DNA of 64,000 nt from Pseudoscleropodium purum (taxonomy: Eukaryota > Streptophyta > Bryopsida > Hypnales > Brachytheciaceae). Where the stretch lies: contig OZ017798.1 in the NCBI GenBank assembly GCA_963969395.1, positions 14,066,173 through 14,130,172 of the forward strand, given 5' to 3'. How positions within the stretch are numbered: the first letter of the stretch is position 1; each line of letters begins with the position of its first letter. The translations under genes were made by a program, and so were the position numbers. The notes beneath the pieces are model-generated. The model saw only the letters and a program-made list of their open reading frames with translations, was not told the origin of the DNA and did not search any database. This document shows positions 35,389-49,609 of the stretch, one piece after another.

Positions 35389-37782
35389 GTTAGCGCAAAA
35401 GAGAACAATCAAACACGAATGTCCGAGTTCTAAGACTTCGGCACCGCAAACGGAGGCAATTGGGGAGAAGTTCTTCAAAGTCTCGATAAATGCTCAGGCT
35501 CCTATTTTGAGACAAGATTCTCGTACTTGTCACGCGATGTCCAACAAATGACAGAATTGCGTGGCAGAACAATCTCTGATCAACCATGGTTCTTCAGATT
35601 AACTCAGGAACATTCATTTCTTAAGGTAAGTCGTCACAAAATCAGGGAGGCTACCTTTCCTTAGTCTTAAGACGACTACGATAGTACACCTTGACCTTGT
35701 GACGACTGCCTAGAGTCCCAGAAAAGTGACCGACATAATAATTTGATTGTGTGACAAGCGTGCTACAGTCAATGATTGTGTGACTAGTGTGCAGATATTC
35801 TCTGTCAATGTGAGTGTAAATGTTTGTAGGTCGTATTAATGAGGTCTGAGTCTACAACGAGACTTCGTAGAACCTCGATGGAAGGAGAGTAAGAAGAGGC
35901 TGTGTCAGTGTAGGATATTTTTCCCATGCTAATGAGGCGTGGAGTGTGTTCCAATTGCTGTACAACTCTCTTTTGGCAGCTCATTCGTAACATTATATAG
36001 CAATTCAAGTAAGGTGGGTACATCCAAATCCACCATTTTTTTTGCTACTGTGCCTCAGTTTCTATTATTAGACTGGTCAAATATTTCATATTTTCTTGTT
36101 GGCAAGTGAAAAGAGGTTCTAATGCACCAAAGAATGTGACATTTGACTATTGTATGCAAAAGTTATCAAGGGTCAAAGTTTTTTGTGGTAGATGATCTAA
36201 AATTGTTTTTTCAACTTACATACGAATTGATTTTTGGAGATGTACAGTGAGCAATGATGGCAATTATAGGTAGGGTGTGATTTTGGGTGTACCTACCTTA
36301 TTCATTGCTTATTCATCTATGCAGTGTGAAAGTAGAAATTTGTTCCTAACAAACAAATATCCATAGTTCTCTATTTTCAATCCTTTTTACATTGACATGT
36401 TTTGCTTTTTGTGAACTTATACTTGATACTGATATTCAAAGAAATGTATCTTGGCATTTATTTGAAGTTCTGATTTTGATTTGGCATTTCAGAGAAATAG
36501 ATTGCCTCATCTTATATTACAAGCCGCCGGTTCTCAATGTTTATAAAATCTTTGAGGTACCAGTATCGAGATCCAAGGACTTGCATTTGGAGAAAATTCA
36601 GTTCGATTAGAAAAAGTGAAATCCCTTTAATGAGTGACTACCTTCACATGAGCAAATGCTGTTGAACCTTGAGCAAATGTGAAAATTCTATTTTAACCCT
36701 CAAACACCAGATCCCTACTGAGAAGTATTGGAGGGTTTTTGTAGTTTTAATCTCTAGAAATAGATATAAATTGCATTCTGAGAATCATAATAAGTTATTC
36801 CAGAGCAATTGCAACCATACCCTTCTCCATTATAGAATGGATTTGAGAAAATATTTTAATCTGACAAAAGAATTATCAAAAAAATTTACACCTCATGCTT
36901 TGTAACTCCGATGAATTAGATCTCAGATCATTGTGTCATCACCCCTCTGGTCCAAGACGACCCAGACTCTGTTGTGGCTTGTGTCAATTAATCCAAGACA
37001 AAACTTCTCGTGCACCAAAGTACAAAATGTGCAGAATTTTCTGAACTAAAAGGCTATCATACAACTGCAGAGTCAAATATCACTGGCAAAATACAACTTA
37101 ATGAGGGACGATATGATCATGTTCACGCAAACTGGTGCAATTGAGACTGTTATTTACATTCAGTAATTCAGTTAAACAACTCTGGTTATGTTTCAAAAGA
37201 GGACTTGAATATATGCATCTTTGCAACAAGAGTTGCGACAAGCCCCTTGTCAAGGTCATCATTATATGACCAGAGTTGTAACCGCTCTGGTCCGAGATGT
37301 GGTACATTGGTCTTCGGTCATCAAAAATAGCGACAAATCATTGACCAGCCACTTCATTTTCCCCAGTACTGTACAGTAAGGACAACCAATTAGTGAAAGA
37401 AAGCAATATATTCAGGACACAATCATTGTACTCGCAATTGATGTTCCTTTCGAAATGTGGTTTCAAGGGTGTGAACGTAACTGAGCAAGTTTCCAAAATC
37501 AAAAGACTAGCATTAGATAAAGTCCAGTTAAAGCATGGGCTCAACATCTATCTAATGCTCTGTGTACAGAACCTCATATGCAAAATATTTACGCATCGGG
37601 AAGTTAACCTGATGTGAGATTTCTGGAAGCCCAAGTTGCACAAGATTGATATACAGGACCACCAAAGAAAGCGAGGCTGTCAAATCTACCTAGATCAAAC
37701 TAGACTTACGTTGTTTGCTTCGCTAGAAACTCACGGTCGTATGACCAAAAGCGGCATTACCAGCATCTTTGCGAGCACGTTT
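35389..37782. other. Convergent 3' flanks of the fucosyltransferase and fumarylacetoacetase genes
   Basis: No additional gene seen. A strong donor-like AAG|gtaagt at 35626 suggests that the fucosyltransferase transcript may have a 3'-leader intron or an alternative last exon. The two genes converge here, so both 3' untranslated regions should lie in this interval. The short frames at 36392-36905 are AT-rich and show no domain. Confidence 0.45.
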
Positions 37783-40700
37783 TCACAACGTCGCAGGTAA
37801 AATTTTACCGCTGCAATCTCCAAAACCCACGTTGAATCCGTCACCCTGTAATGCAAGAATCTCATCAGGAATGACATTCAAATACTGTAGAATCCCTGCC
37901 TCACAAAAGACTCACCCAATGAGGTTCAGATGTTTCTTAATGTTAAGTAGATAGACATTAGATTCGTACATTCCTCATGCTAAGTTCATATTAGTGTAAT
38001 GCAAATGGTGATGAATTATTGTCCGCGAGATGTTAGTATCATTTGCACTGACCGGCATATTACGTTGGTACCTGTTAAGTCAACATTTACATTATAATAT
38101 CTAAATGTTTATATAACGCCGTATTAAATTATTAGCAAACCATTAATAAATTTGGGAATCAAATGGGGGATCTTTTGAGTTGTGTACATATACGAAGGAA
38201 CTTGAGTACTTGACACGAGCGAGAAAAGGTCATAAAAGATCAGCAGCTGTTCGTGAGCATAACAAAATTTGGCTCTGCTCTGCAAGAGAGAAAATCTTTA
38301 GAGAGAGAATTCGATGCAGAGTGACCATTCTTACCCGACAGACAGCTGTCATAATAACTTCATCACCATCCTTTAAAAATTTGCGAACCCCACCATGCTC
38401 TAGCAGTATCTCCTTTTTCCCTGCCATTGACATCTCTATCATCGAACCCAAGCTTCCAGAATCCTGTTCACACGAACTTCTTTAGAGACCATGCAGGCAC
38501 ATGGAAGACAAACAAAATGACATAACTATGCACATCAGTTAGGATTTTCTAGCCCAGTATGCACTGATCAAAACCAGAGCATTATGTTTCAGCGATGACT
38601 CAGATTCTGAATGATACTGGCAGAGCTAAAAAGACAAGCAATACATACCGGCCCACTAATGGTTCCTGATGCCAACAAATCTCCAGGATTTAAGTTGCAG
38701 CCATTGATAGTGTGATGTGCCAATTGCTGGCACACCGTCCAGTACCTGCAGACAAGTTCCATTGCACTTGCTTACTTTCCTTATACAGTATGTGCAAAAG
38801 ATCGCCGTCGCAAGGAGAGCAACAAACTATTTTGGGGTCCTAAGAAAAGGCCACGATGCTTACAAGTACTTGAAGTTGGATTTGGAAATGACAGAAGCTT
38901 TTGAATCACCCTCGGGTCTAAGTGCCACCTACATCCATAACACGACGTAAATTAAAGCTTAAGTATGACTCCAGTTAAACACTAAACCAATCTTTCAGAA
39001 ACAGCAGAATACTAATATTAAGTGCAGCCTGCACGCATCCTATTAGATTTGAACATAGCACGAAGAACTATACCATTGATGATAAGTCGAGTTGCCATAA
39101 GTTTAATGAAGAGTAAACTCAGTGTCAATCACTTCCAGCTTAGACGAGAAGGTTTAGACAAAACATATAGAGGCTGAAGATGTCAAGCACCTGCAGTGGG
39201 ATGTCATAAGTGACGCGATTCTTCTCAGTCAGATAACGGAGCGCGGGTGGATCCTGTCGATCAAAGCACCGTCGTAATGAGTTCTTAGAAGGTTCGTTCA
39301 CCTTTGAATCTCAATCGTGAAGAAGTTGAGTAAAGTCAACTTGAAAATTAAACAAGGCATCTCGAAAAATGGTACAGTTCTAGATGTGTTTGAATCAAGA
39401 AAAAAATAACTACATCATTCTGACTTTTATGATCATAAGTTCAATGTCCAAGCACAATTCGAAGCACGCCACCTATACTGACAACTAAGTCTGACCTGGT
39501 GATTGGCCTAAAGAATTTCTTTACCACTGTTTGCGGCAAAAAGTTGTTTATATTCTCGAAGTCTCCGTTTAAAATTCATGGCAAAATCAAATTGAAATTT
39601 GACCGACTTCTCACGCACGAGGTATACCACAACCAAAAGATGTATGGAAATGGCACCAACCTGCTCGGGTGCATCACAAATGAATGGTTCCAGAGCCTCC
39701 AGTGTTACAATCCATGGGGAAATTGTCGTTCCTGAAATTCAACGTTAAACAAGAAGACTGTTAAGAATTTCAAACAAAAACATCATGAATGTGGAAAATC
39801 ACATTATCAGTGGCTGAAACAATCTAAGATTATCTAATACTCAGAATTTTTTATAATCAGCAACAAGGTGGACATTTGAACAGAGATACGATTCGGGTGC
39901 GTACCAAAGCTCTTTCCAAGGAAAGGTCCCAGTGGTACGTATTCCCACTTCTGTACATCTCGTGCTGCATCCAAGAAGACCAATCAGTCAGCTATGAGCT
40001 GCGTATAAAACCAAAAATCATCACAAAAAATCTTCCCTCTACGAAGGAGAAAATAAAATTTGGCCTGATTAACCTGTCAAAGTAGGTCCGAATGAAACCT
40101 TCTGAGATACATCGATATGAAGGAAATATTTGGAGGACTCCCACAAGGAACATCGAAGCTAAATGATTGCACAGAAGTAATAGCAGCATAACAAAGGAAC
40201 TCAGCATACCACTCCAGTCGTTCATGATCACAAAACCAAAAATATGGTCAGCAGCGTCGTCCACACTCACAGATGTTCCTAGATCGTTTCCTGGTCCCAC
40301 AAAAACAGCCTGCAGTGCCGGTCCCACTTCGTTATAGGATGTAAACATATTTCACCCAACATACTGGCCATACTATCTGAACATAAACCTCAAAGTGCTT
40401 AAATGGACAAATTCCATATATGAAAGAGTTGAAAGGAATCATTTCGGAAGCTTCGATAAACATAACAAAATGTACCAATAGAAAGAAGATCATACCCTAC
40501 ATTTTCTAAAAATAGATATATGTTTTGTAACTTGACATTAGCTTCCAAAGTAGACTTTTTAGTTTAGTTTGGGGGCACTTAGGGTTAATTCCAGTTCGGT
40601 CTTGACCAACCTAGAATTCAGAGAACAGGTAAAAATTGCAAGTTCATCGTAAAGGCGAATCATAGCATACCATTTCAAGCTCAAAATCGAGAAGGGCCGA

Positions 40701-43100
40701 GGGTTTAAATTCAGGAGTCTTTTGCCCTTCTGGTGGAGAAGTCTGACCTCTGCACGACCGTGTTCACCGTCAATAATGTAAAAGACTGATCATTAGTGCT
40801 GCAATCAGCAACATAAGCTACGACATAGCAGATCAACACCCTCAAGTCGTGGCCCTTTCACGTACTTGGGGCGTTTAATATTTGTCTCTGATATCACCAC
40901 TGAGGATGCTCTTCCGTGATAACCGATGGGGACATGCACCCTGCACAAGTAAATCCAATTGGTTCCTCGTAAGGTAAGCATGACTTATAAATAATGAATA
41001 TAGAAAGCGATTATGCTTATCAATACCTAAGGCTGCAAATGTGCACATACGAGGCTCACTTTGAGCCTAGTATGGAAATAGCTATGACATTAAAGTATGG
41101 ACCACGCGTCAACAGCTCTCATCATGTAACAAGCTAGGTAATAAGCCATCAACAGGTAACTAGCATGCTCACCAGAGGTCACTTTCTGGTTAGCTAAGTT
41201 ATATAGCATAACCTAGCAATTTGTTGAGAACCCTCTACTTGAAAAAAACGAGTAATATCAACATCCATAATCGCATGCATGACAACGTGTTATGCCAAAT
41301 ATTCTCCCAACTCATGACTGGTTATCTAGTCCATACCACTCCCCGCTTTCCAGTTACTACTCTCACACCCAGTTTTCCAAGATATGCCAAGAGTTGCTTT
41401 ACCGTCGGATCACCCAAGGTCATAGCATCCTCATTAAGATTATGCTAGGTAACTCAAACCAGGAGCCTAGTTGAAAGATGTACACTTTCCGACATGCAGG
41501 TCAGCTGCACTTCGACACAAGTGTGCATCTTGAGCACATCTTGACAAACACTAAACATAATTTTACTTGTTAAAGTCACTAAATTCAACCAAAAAAATCA
41601 GGATGTCTTGCATAGACGTGCTAAAACTCAGGGACAAGCTAATACCAGTTAGGAGGAAGCGCATTCTCCTTGCCCCGAAAGATGTTGCCCACATTCGTAG
41701 CGTGCTCTCTGGAAGAGTAAAAGTCAGTGTAATCGCCGATGACTGCCGGCAGCTCCATTTTAACTTGACTCTGTTCCCCCAACAAACAGATAAGGAGCAA
41801 TATTTAGTCATGCGCCTCACCGGATTGTTGAGAATAACTTAATTCAAAACATTAAACGCAAATCTTCTTTCAGTCGTTAGAGATTCTCTGATAGAAGTAA
41901 AACGAGGAAAGTACGCGCAAAATTTACCACAGGAATGAACGCTTTGGAACGTAAGGCATCGTTGTCCCTTAATGATGGCTCATCAGCTGCACAAGAAGAC
42001 AGAATGATTCTAGGTCAGACCACGGCTTGTACCACCTGAATTTGAAATTCTTAATTAAGAACAGCAGCACTGATCCTGGCATGCACGCATAGCCATCATC
42101 TCTCTGCTTTCTTAACTGCGCATTTGTATTCCAAATGATAATCTCAACGAGTCCTTCTAATTTACATGTGGCACGCAGTCATTCAAGAATAGGAGCTGCG
42201 TCATAAGCCATAACTAGTTGTCCTTCATAATCAACAAAGGCGTAACTATCGGGCTTGTCAAGTAGGAGAGGTACATGGCATAACCTACACTTAATGATTT
42301 ACGATAGCATTGCTTACCAGATAACAGTTTTTGCAAGGTATTCCGCGCCTCTTTCCACGCAGGTCTCCCAAGCGCCATGAACGCATTTAGAGAAGTCTGT
42401 CAAAGCAAGATACTTGTTAGGGACAAGAGATACCTCTCAACAGGTACCTGACATTGCAATCTATGGACTCAATCCTTATTCTATGCTAGCCTTGTTGTTA
42501 GGTCAAACCCGCATTTCAGTGATCACCTTAGATCATTCATTTACACGCAACAACTATGATCATTACCACACCAACGACCTTTTTAAATTTAAACGAGAAC
42601 TTTCTCCATAAAGTCAAACCCTAGCTAGTCACCAAATTTTATGCAAGAAGAGACTGAAGGGCCTGTTGAAAATCGATCCCACCACTCTATTCAGCGAACC
42701 CTTCGCTCTTTGCCTTTGAGCTAAGCTAACACACCTAATTGAGGCACTCCAAAATCTTGCACAGAAACTTGCACAATGAGTACATACCCATTTGTCCATG
42801 ACCTGATATTAATATTAGAACTCATGTCAGTTTTAGATCATCTACCCAAAACACTTTTGAACCCTGATAACTTTTACTGTAATTTCACGAACGAGAAAGT
42901 ACCTGAGAAAAGCAACTGGAATTCGACAGCAAGGGGCCCTCAAACAAACCCGCGTCGGCAAGAACCGACAGGTCCAAAACGAAATCGCCGATTGCCACTC
43001 CAGGACGCGGGGACGCGCCATCGCTTGGCCGAAACACACCGAACGGCAAGTTCTGAATCGGAAATTGCGACTCCGGCGCCACGTCAACGAACGACTTCAT
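37783..43100 (-). CDS. FAH: Fumarylacetoacetase (fumarylacetoacetate hydrolase), EC 3.7.1.2
   Basis: Fourteen exons join with perfect phase: 43100-42903, 42396-42318, 41986-41928, 41770-41646, 40940-40866, 40749-40671, 40309-40210, 39964-39905, 39731-39661, 39253-39191, 38928-38864, 38745-38649, 38463-38335 and 37845-37783. They encode 420 aa, the usual length (Arabidopsis about 421). The enzyme splits fumarylacetoacetate to fumarate and acetoacetate, the last step of tyrosine degradation, in the cytosol. The N-terminal SH3-like domain (1-117, [11 protein letters not shown]) is followed by the catalytic domain. Known active-site residues of mouse FAH are all present: D128, H135, R144 ([17 protein letters not shown]), metal ligands E202 and E204 (DFELEM) and D236 (MNDW), R240, Q243, Y247, K256, T353 and E367. 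The protein starts MKSFVDV, as plant homologues do. Loss of the Arabidopsis homologue (SSCD1) causes cell death in short days. The enzyme appears intact. Confidence 0.97.
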
Positions 43101-46100
43101 CCTCGCCAAAAATCTCTTCAAACCCTAAAAAATTCAAGAACTCTCCAGCAGCCTCCCTTTCAAATCCTTTGCGTACCTAACAAACTCTCAATTCTAAGCT
43201 TCCTGCAAAAATTCTACAACCAGAAGAACATAATCAAAGAAAGTCACCTTGCAAATCGCTTGAGTATCATACACACATACCAATTAGAAATACACGATTG
43301 CAGAATGAGACAACACCCCAATTGAGTACATCCCGAATAGCTAATTTCGATTGTAGGTCAATCCAGAAACAAAGAACTGGGTAAAATACCGGCCTCGAAT
43401 TGAATTGAACGAAGCAAATTGCAGATTTTGAAGTGTTTGATCCGATCCGGTGACACGGCCAACAGTATCACCGCTACCACGACCGTAGTGTTACTACGTC
43501 TTGCGAAAGGATTCTACTGTACATAGATAGACTCACAAGGTCTCCCAAGCCGGCAGCTTTGTCAACTTCACAATAGAATACTGCAGCGCTAGTGACGAGC
43601 TCATCGTTTTGTGAGCAGATCGTTCGCGAAGATGAGCAAATGCCGCTGATCTTGCGGACGTGACGTCGAGTTTACACCAAGTGCATCCATGCTAATCAGC
43701 CCTGCCCAAAATGTGACGTTAACATTTGGACCAAAAAGCAACACTAAGACTTGGATGTGGATGACAAGACTTTTCACAAGACTATCACAAGACTTTCACA
43801 AGACTTTCACAATCAGAATATGAGAGTCGTCACAAGTCAAATTTTGGTAGACCTACAAATAAAACTTTGAAATCAAATAATAATTTATTTCTATGGGATT
43901 CAAATAATACATGCCAAAGTGCGTTGGAATGTTCCTTTGCTTACCAAATGAGATGCAATAAAAAATACTTCATGTTTAACAATACTAGATATACTCAATT
44001 GCTATTAGTGTTGATTTTGGGTGCACCTACTTTAAAAGGACTATTAATATTGGCATCTTACTAATCATTTACTATCAAAAGATACTAGAAAGTAGAGAAT
44101 TTTGAAACCAATATGGATTTGATCTAAAATGGTTCAAATGTATGCTTGGTGTTCATTTAAATAAGACCATAAATATATGTCTATAGTACATGTCTTAAGT
44201 GGGTGTTTGAAACTATTTAAGGTTTAGTGATTTGTTGTCACAAAGTAATTGTTTTGCCAATTTTTTAACTTCTATGATTTTTAGACTTCTATACCAATTC
44301 AAATCACTACATTTTTTTATGAACTTAGCATGGCCATATACATACTTTCTTGGAAAAAAATTGAATGTCAACTATTTTAAGATTTCATTTTTCATCATCT
44401 AATTATAAATTTGGTGTGTCACACCACGGCTAAGACAACAAATTTCATGTACTAAGTTTGTAATGAAATAAAATAAAAATTTAATCCATAATTTAGAATC
44501 TAGATGACTTTAACTAAACAATGCAAGGTCTTTATTGTTAATTCTTAAAAAGTGAAAAAAAATTCAAATGTTTTTTTTAAATATAAAACTTGAACTTTGT
44601 TTGCATTGCATTGATTAATTTCAACTTTTCAATGTTTACAATGGCATACATTTATATCCTAAAATGATCACAACCGGCACATTTGAACCATTTTAAAATC
44701 TTCTACCTTGATTATTATTTGTTTTTTTTATTCCAGAATTCATCTCAATGGAAGATAAGGAAAGTCTACTTTGCTATTGTTGAAAAGACCATCTAAATAA
44801 TTTATAGAAAGTGGTTGAATCAAAATTTTAGGAACATTTCAACAAAGAAGCTTAAATGCAATTCAACAAGCATTGGAGACTAAAAATAGAAGATAAAAAA
44901 GATTGCATAGACTATGTGCTTATTAAAGTTTGTTAAGCCATTCCTTTATTTTTGTGCCAAGAGAATAAGGTGAGGAGTAAGAAAAAAATTGAACCCTTCT
45001 AAAGTGTTCTTTGAATCCTCCTATTGAAGCTACATCTTCTATCTACCAATGTCCAAGTCTTATTGACATAATATTCTTGAAAAAAATATAATTCATCCTT
45101 TAGTGAAATTAAGCATAAAGATATTATGTATAAAGACTGTTTTTGTTGAAAAATTTGTTTTGACTCTCGTAAATTTACTTCTATTTTTTTGGAGTCATTT
45201 GATTCTTGAATTCTATCATTCTAATAGCTCTACTTAAACTTGCACATGATTTCTTCCAAACAATAGTCTTCCAATTGGTGGTTCATAAATATTCACCTTC
45301 CTTTCTACTATAAATTCTAAATTGGAAATAGTACATGTATTACTACAAATGCTCCATTTATTGATTTTAGTCATTGATCATTGAACAAGCAATGTGGAAT
45401 TTTTAGAGTTCATTGGAAAGGATTTGATTTGAATTCTACATCATTTACAAAAATCAATCAATAGAACAATTTAGTAATATAGATGCTATATCAGATTGAG
45501 AATTTATTAGAAAGATGGAAGGAGTAGGTTATAGATACAATGTTGATATGTGACACCTATATACTCTCCATTCTAGGTGAAGTTTATTACACTACCTTAT
45601 CAAAAATGCAAGCAATCATATTGCATACATGATTCAAATACTTGCATATTACAAAAAAATAGAGAAGCACATCTACACACAAGAAGTTTTTTTGAATAGA
45701 TGGATGTTCAATAAAATATTGAAAAAAATCTTAATACCTAAGAAATATGAACTAAGTCTTTACCCCATAAACCAAGTAGAAGACATTTTTTGGATGATGA
45801 ATGACAAAGAATCTCTCTATACAAGAGAAATGTGCAACTATTTACCTTTCAAATTTTGTATGAAAAGAAAGGATCATCTATAATAGTTTGATTTTTAATG
45901 AATGTTTTTGCATTTTTTTTAAGCCAACAATTTACGTAGTAACAAAACAAATGATTTAGACAATGACTAGTCCATTTAAGGGTCAACTTTACTATCCTAG
46001 AGTAAAGCCAAATGTAGTCACTCTAAAATGTAATTTTGAATAATATAAAATTCATTTGATCCTAATTCCAATTGTACACCTCACACAAAATCTATTGCAA

Positions 46101-46972
46101 AGTATATAATTAAATGAATACCAAACATAACATATAATATCACAACCAACAACACTTCCAATTACTCCAATTAAAATCTATATATACATTTCATTTTCAT
46201 TACAATCAATGTTTTATAAAAAAAATTGAAAATTATATTTCTCAAATAAACTATCCAAGATCAAAATAGGTACAAAACCCCATCATAAGCCTATTTTTAC
46301 CACAAGCAACAACTATTTCCAAGTAATACACTACTCTATATGATAGGTTCAAGATAGTGTACACAAGTCCCTCCAAATTTAAGCCAATACAATGACAATT
46401 ATTGTTCCAAAAAACCTAATTGCCATCTAGATAGTGTCACTACACTAATAATAATAATATAAAACTCTTAACACTAAATGTCAATATGGACACTAATCAT
46501 CAACTAAGTTTCCACAACAAAGATAGTTCAACTTGCAATAAATTAGTACCCAATACTAACATTAATTGTCAGCAAAAATGAACATTAATTGTCAACTAAA
46601 ATGAGAATTAGAGCTACGCTTGGGTTAAGTAACACTGGGGTAGCATAAAACTGAATTTCATAATTAGTGCAAACAGGGTTAGGTTGAGTGCATCATTTCA
46701 TAGACATCATGCAAGGGACATGTGGGTGCGAAATTCTCTTCAAAGAAATAATTTACAACTCTGCAGCTCTGGTCTTTACACAATGTGAAACTACTGAGCC
46801 GGCCTGCACATTTGCCACTCTGTTTCACTTGCAGTTGTTCACTATACAAGTATTGGCAACTCACCGAAGTCCTATCTTGCTCAAAATCGCTGAGATTTAT
46901 GTGTTTCCCAACCCACGAAGTTGCAAATCAACTCAATAATCTGAGAGCCCCAGGGTAATTGAATTGCAAAGC
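43101..46972. other. FAH 5' flank and AT-rich spacer
   Basis: About 43101-43740 is of mixed composition and should hold the FAH promoter and leader; I could not fix a TATA box. An 11-bp tandem repeat lies at 43763-43813. From 43.8 to 46.6 kb the DNA is AT-rich with no recognised gene. The frame at 45629-45883 (84 codons) is lysine- and isoleucine-rich with no known domain and is probably chance. The part nearest 46.97 kb should be the 3' flank of the TVP15-like gene. Confidence 0.5.
43763..43813. repeat. Short tandem repeat of TTCACAAGACT
   Basis: About four 11-bp units (ttcacaagact, atcacaagact, ttcacaagact, ttcacaatc) in the upstream flank of FAH, about 0.7 kb from its start codon. Confidence 0.85.
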
Positions 46973-49609
46973 TTAATAGTGTCCACTAAGTTGAGCCTCC
47001 AGCTGCTCCCGTCGCCTATGTACATCCTGATGTAAATCATGAAAAAACAGAGTTTCAGTACGAAAATTCTTCAGAGGGCAAGAGGACATTGGTGCCCATT
47101 CTCCTATTCGGGACAAAAAGATGCAACATTCAAGAGAAAGTTGAGGGAGGAGCATTACTTTGTAAATGAGAATCTGCAAATATAAAGAGTGCAGTGCCTC
47201 AACAATGTCTAAATAACATTCTTGAGCTGCTCCTTTGGCAAACTTAGAACTGTTCATGAAAAAGAATCTACATTCCTTTTGGACACAACTGTGAGCTAAT
47301 AAAATAAAATAAAAATCAATGTTCAGAATTCTCTAACTCCATCGGTGATTTGAAATATCCTTTCCATTTGATTCTATAGTGTTCTCGACAGTCCCAACTG
47401 CTCTAGATTGTTATGAAAAGTAAAGCGCAAGCATAAGAGAAATAGAAAATAAAACATCAGGAACACACGGATTCTCAAGAAACAGACAGTACCTCGAGGT
47501 CCTTTTGAGCTTGTTCCCTCCAATTTGCCTTTTGCATGTGATTTCGTTTCACGGCACCGAGACACAACAGTCCCTGTTGGAAAACATGACACCATTAGCA
47601 TTAGCAGTATGAGCGAACGAAATCACAAATGGTAAAGCACGAACTCAGTACGCGTTGCTAAAATGACAAATCATGCCTAAATCTAGCTCAACACTATTTA
47701 GGGTAATTGTGGCCAGCGGAGGGAACTTACAGCAACAATGTAAACAATCCCACACCCCAAAAGCCACCAGCTGGCTATTTGATGCAGTAAACTTTCTGCC
47801 CTAGTCTCTCCGCTTGCTCGTGCTAACACTTTAGTCAAAGCTGCCACACTGAAGTCAATGACAATGCATCAGCATTATTCTAGATTTACGGGCACATGAT
47901 ATCACGCTTACCAACTCTTTTCCAATGACGCTAAAGTGATGGAAACATCCAATAAGCTTTCTAAAACAAAAGGTCACGTAACTCTGACAAGACACAAGGC
48001 CCGAAGCAGTACAACAACCATATAGTCCTGAGACAATCTTTCATTGGCAAGACGGCACACTACCCGGTTTATGTATGTAATTTAGCAAAGGGATTGATAA
48101 AAAGGGACTTACAAGACCTGGAGAATGCCTCGGCCTACCCAGAACTCCAACACCTGAACCAGAAACGTAGTGTGAATTATGAAAGACACCAACCGGCAAT
48201 AAGATAGGAAAAATAAAATAAACTCGGATACTCATAAACAAATGATTATTGGGTCGCAATTTAGCCTGAAAACCCGAGAGAATGGCAGTCGGTCAAAAAA
48301 GTTGACGAAGTTTACGCAAAAAACATTGATGCTCTAGAATATCTATCATAGCAACCATCAGAATGCCTGGTTGTCAAAGAGAGTGGCGATAACGCACAGA
48401 TATAACTAAAGAGACTATTGCTCGCAAAAAATCAAACTGTGGTGTCGCATTCAACCCTAGGGCAATCCATGCCAGCAAATGTAAAGAAGAATGTATTACC
48501 TTCCAGAATCTGAAAATCGGTGCCCATTCCGTCTCAGCAATGACGACCAGCAATGCGAATGCTACAGCATAGAACCGTAAAATGCCAACAAATACCTGCC
48601 ATTTGCAAAATTTCAAAAATTAACAGAAGCAACTGCAATCTTCCTTAATATCCTCCTCAAGTCCAAAACAGCCTTTGTATTAATTTTATTTGTCTTCGAG
48701 GCAATTTTTCGCTATTTTGGCTACACCATTTTCTAGATTGCAACATTTGAAAAGAAGTCAATTTCCTGCAGCCATATTTTCATCAATTCCAAAATTTAAC
48801 CATTCTATATTTATATTCATCTATACAGACCTTTCCATCCACTTTTAACTACAAAAGGACATTATTCGTCACTACTCTCGCTACATTCCAAAACTTGCAG
48901 AGAAACCCCTATCCCAAACCATACATACAGCAGGGCAATCAAATAAGTCTAAGCAAGCAACTATGATACAAAAGAATCTGTCCCTAACGTAGCGATCCTA
49001 CAAGTCAACAAGACTTTCAAATTCAAAGTGTAGCCGCACAATAAATGCAACTCATTTCATGTAAAGTACTAGAGCTCAATTTCGAGTAACAACAGACACT
49101 GTCCATAAGAACCTACTAAAACATTCTCATTTCACTACAAATTGTAACCCGTTAGGGACTAGGGTTGAGTTTGGAGGAGCAACAAACATGGTAATCATAA
49201 CGAGTCTCTACCTTAACAATGCAGAGTCTTTCCCAAATGCCACAACAGAAAACAATCCCAAACCCCTGCACACTAAACATGAATCCAGTCACAAGCGAGC
49301 GCAAACGAGAGGAGTTGGGTTATGAGCCCATACACTGACGCGATAGTCGAAGCCGCGGTAATCGAACGAGCGCAGGAGCGAGATGAGATTGACCACCAAG
49401 CAGAGCAAAGCGCCGACGGCAGTGACAATGCTGAGCACAGCGCAAATGTAGAGCAGAGTGTCGGTTTGCGCCGAGCGAGGGGCGTTTTCCAGCAAGGGAG
49501 CGGCTTCCGAGGGCACACGAGGCGCCTCGATGTCGCCTCCTCCACCGGGCGCACGAGGCTCCTCGCCAGCGTCCGCGGAGCTCGTCACGGCTTCCTCCTT
49601 GTACCCCAT
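46973..49609 (-). CDS. TVP15-like COPI-associated Golgi membrane protein (PF08507)
   Basis: Seven exons with consistent phases: 49609-49340, 49265-49212, 48595-48500, 48153-48113, 47848-47731, 47573-47493 and 47026-46973, encoding 237 aa. An acidic, proline- and glycine-rich N-terminus (1-48) is followed by four membrane segments at about 51-75, 108-128, 148-165 and 181-201 and a charged, coiled-coil-like tail (ANWREQAQKDLE, HRRREQLEAQL). The central signature AETEW at 128-132 followed by FRFWKVLEFWVGRGILQVFV is the conserved core of the COPI-associated/TVP15 family, small tetraspanning proteins of late Golgi membranes in yeast; the plant role is not established. The first donor is ambiguous: gtcagt at 49339 or gtatgg at 49333 would both keep the frame, adding Val-Ser in the second case. 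Long antisense frames over exon 1 are shadows of its GC-rich sequence. Confidence 0.87.

Noticed and set aside
45629..45883. 84-codon Lys/Ile-rich frame
   Set aside because: AT-rich spacer composition and no recognised domain. Kept only as a remark in the spacer entry.
46973..49609. Membrane RING-type E3 ligase
   Set aside because: The N-terminus with a membrane segment first suggested this, but the joined exons show no RING cysteines and instead carry the AETEW core of the COPI-associated/TVP15 family.
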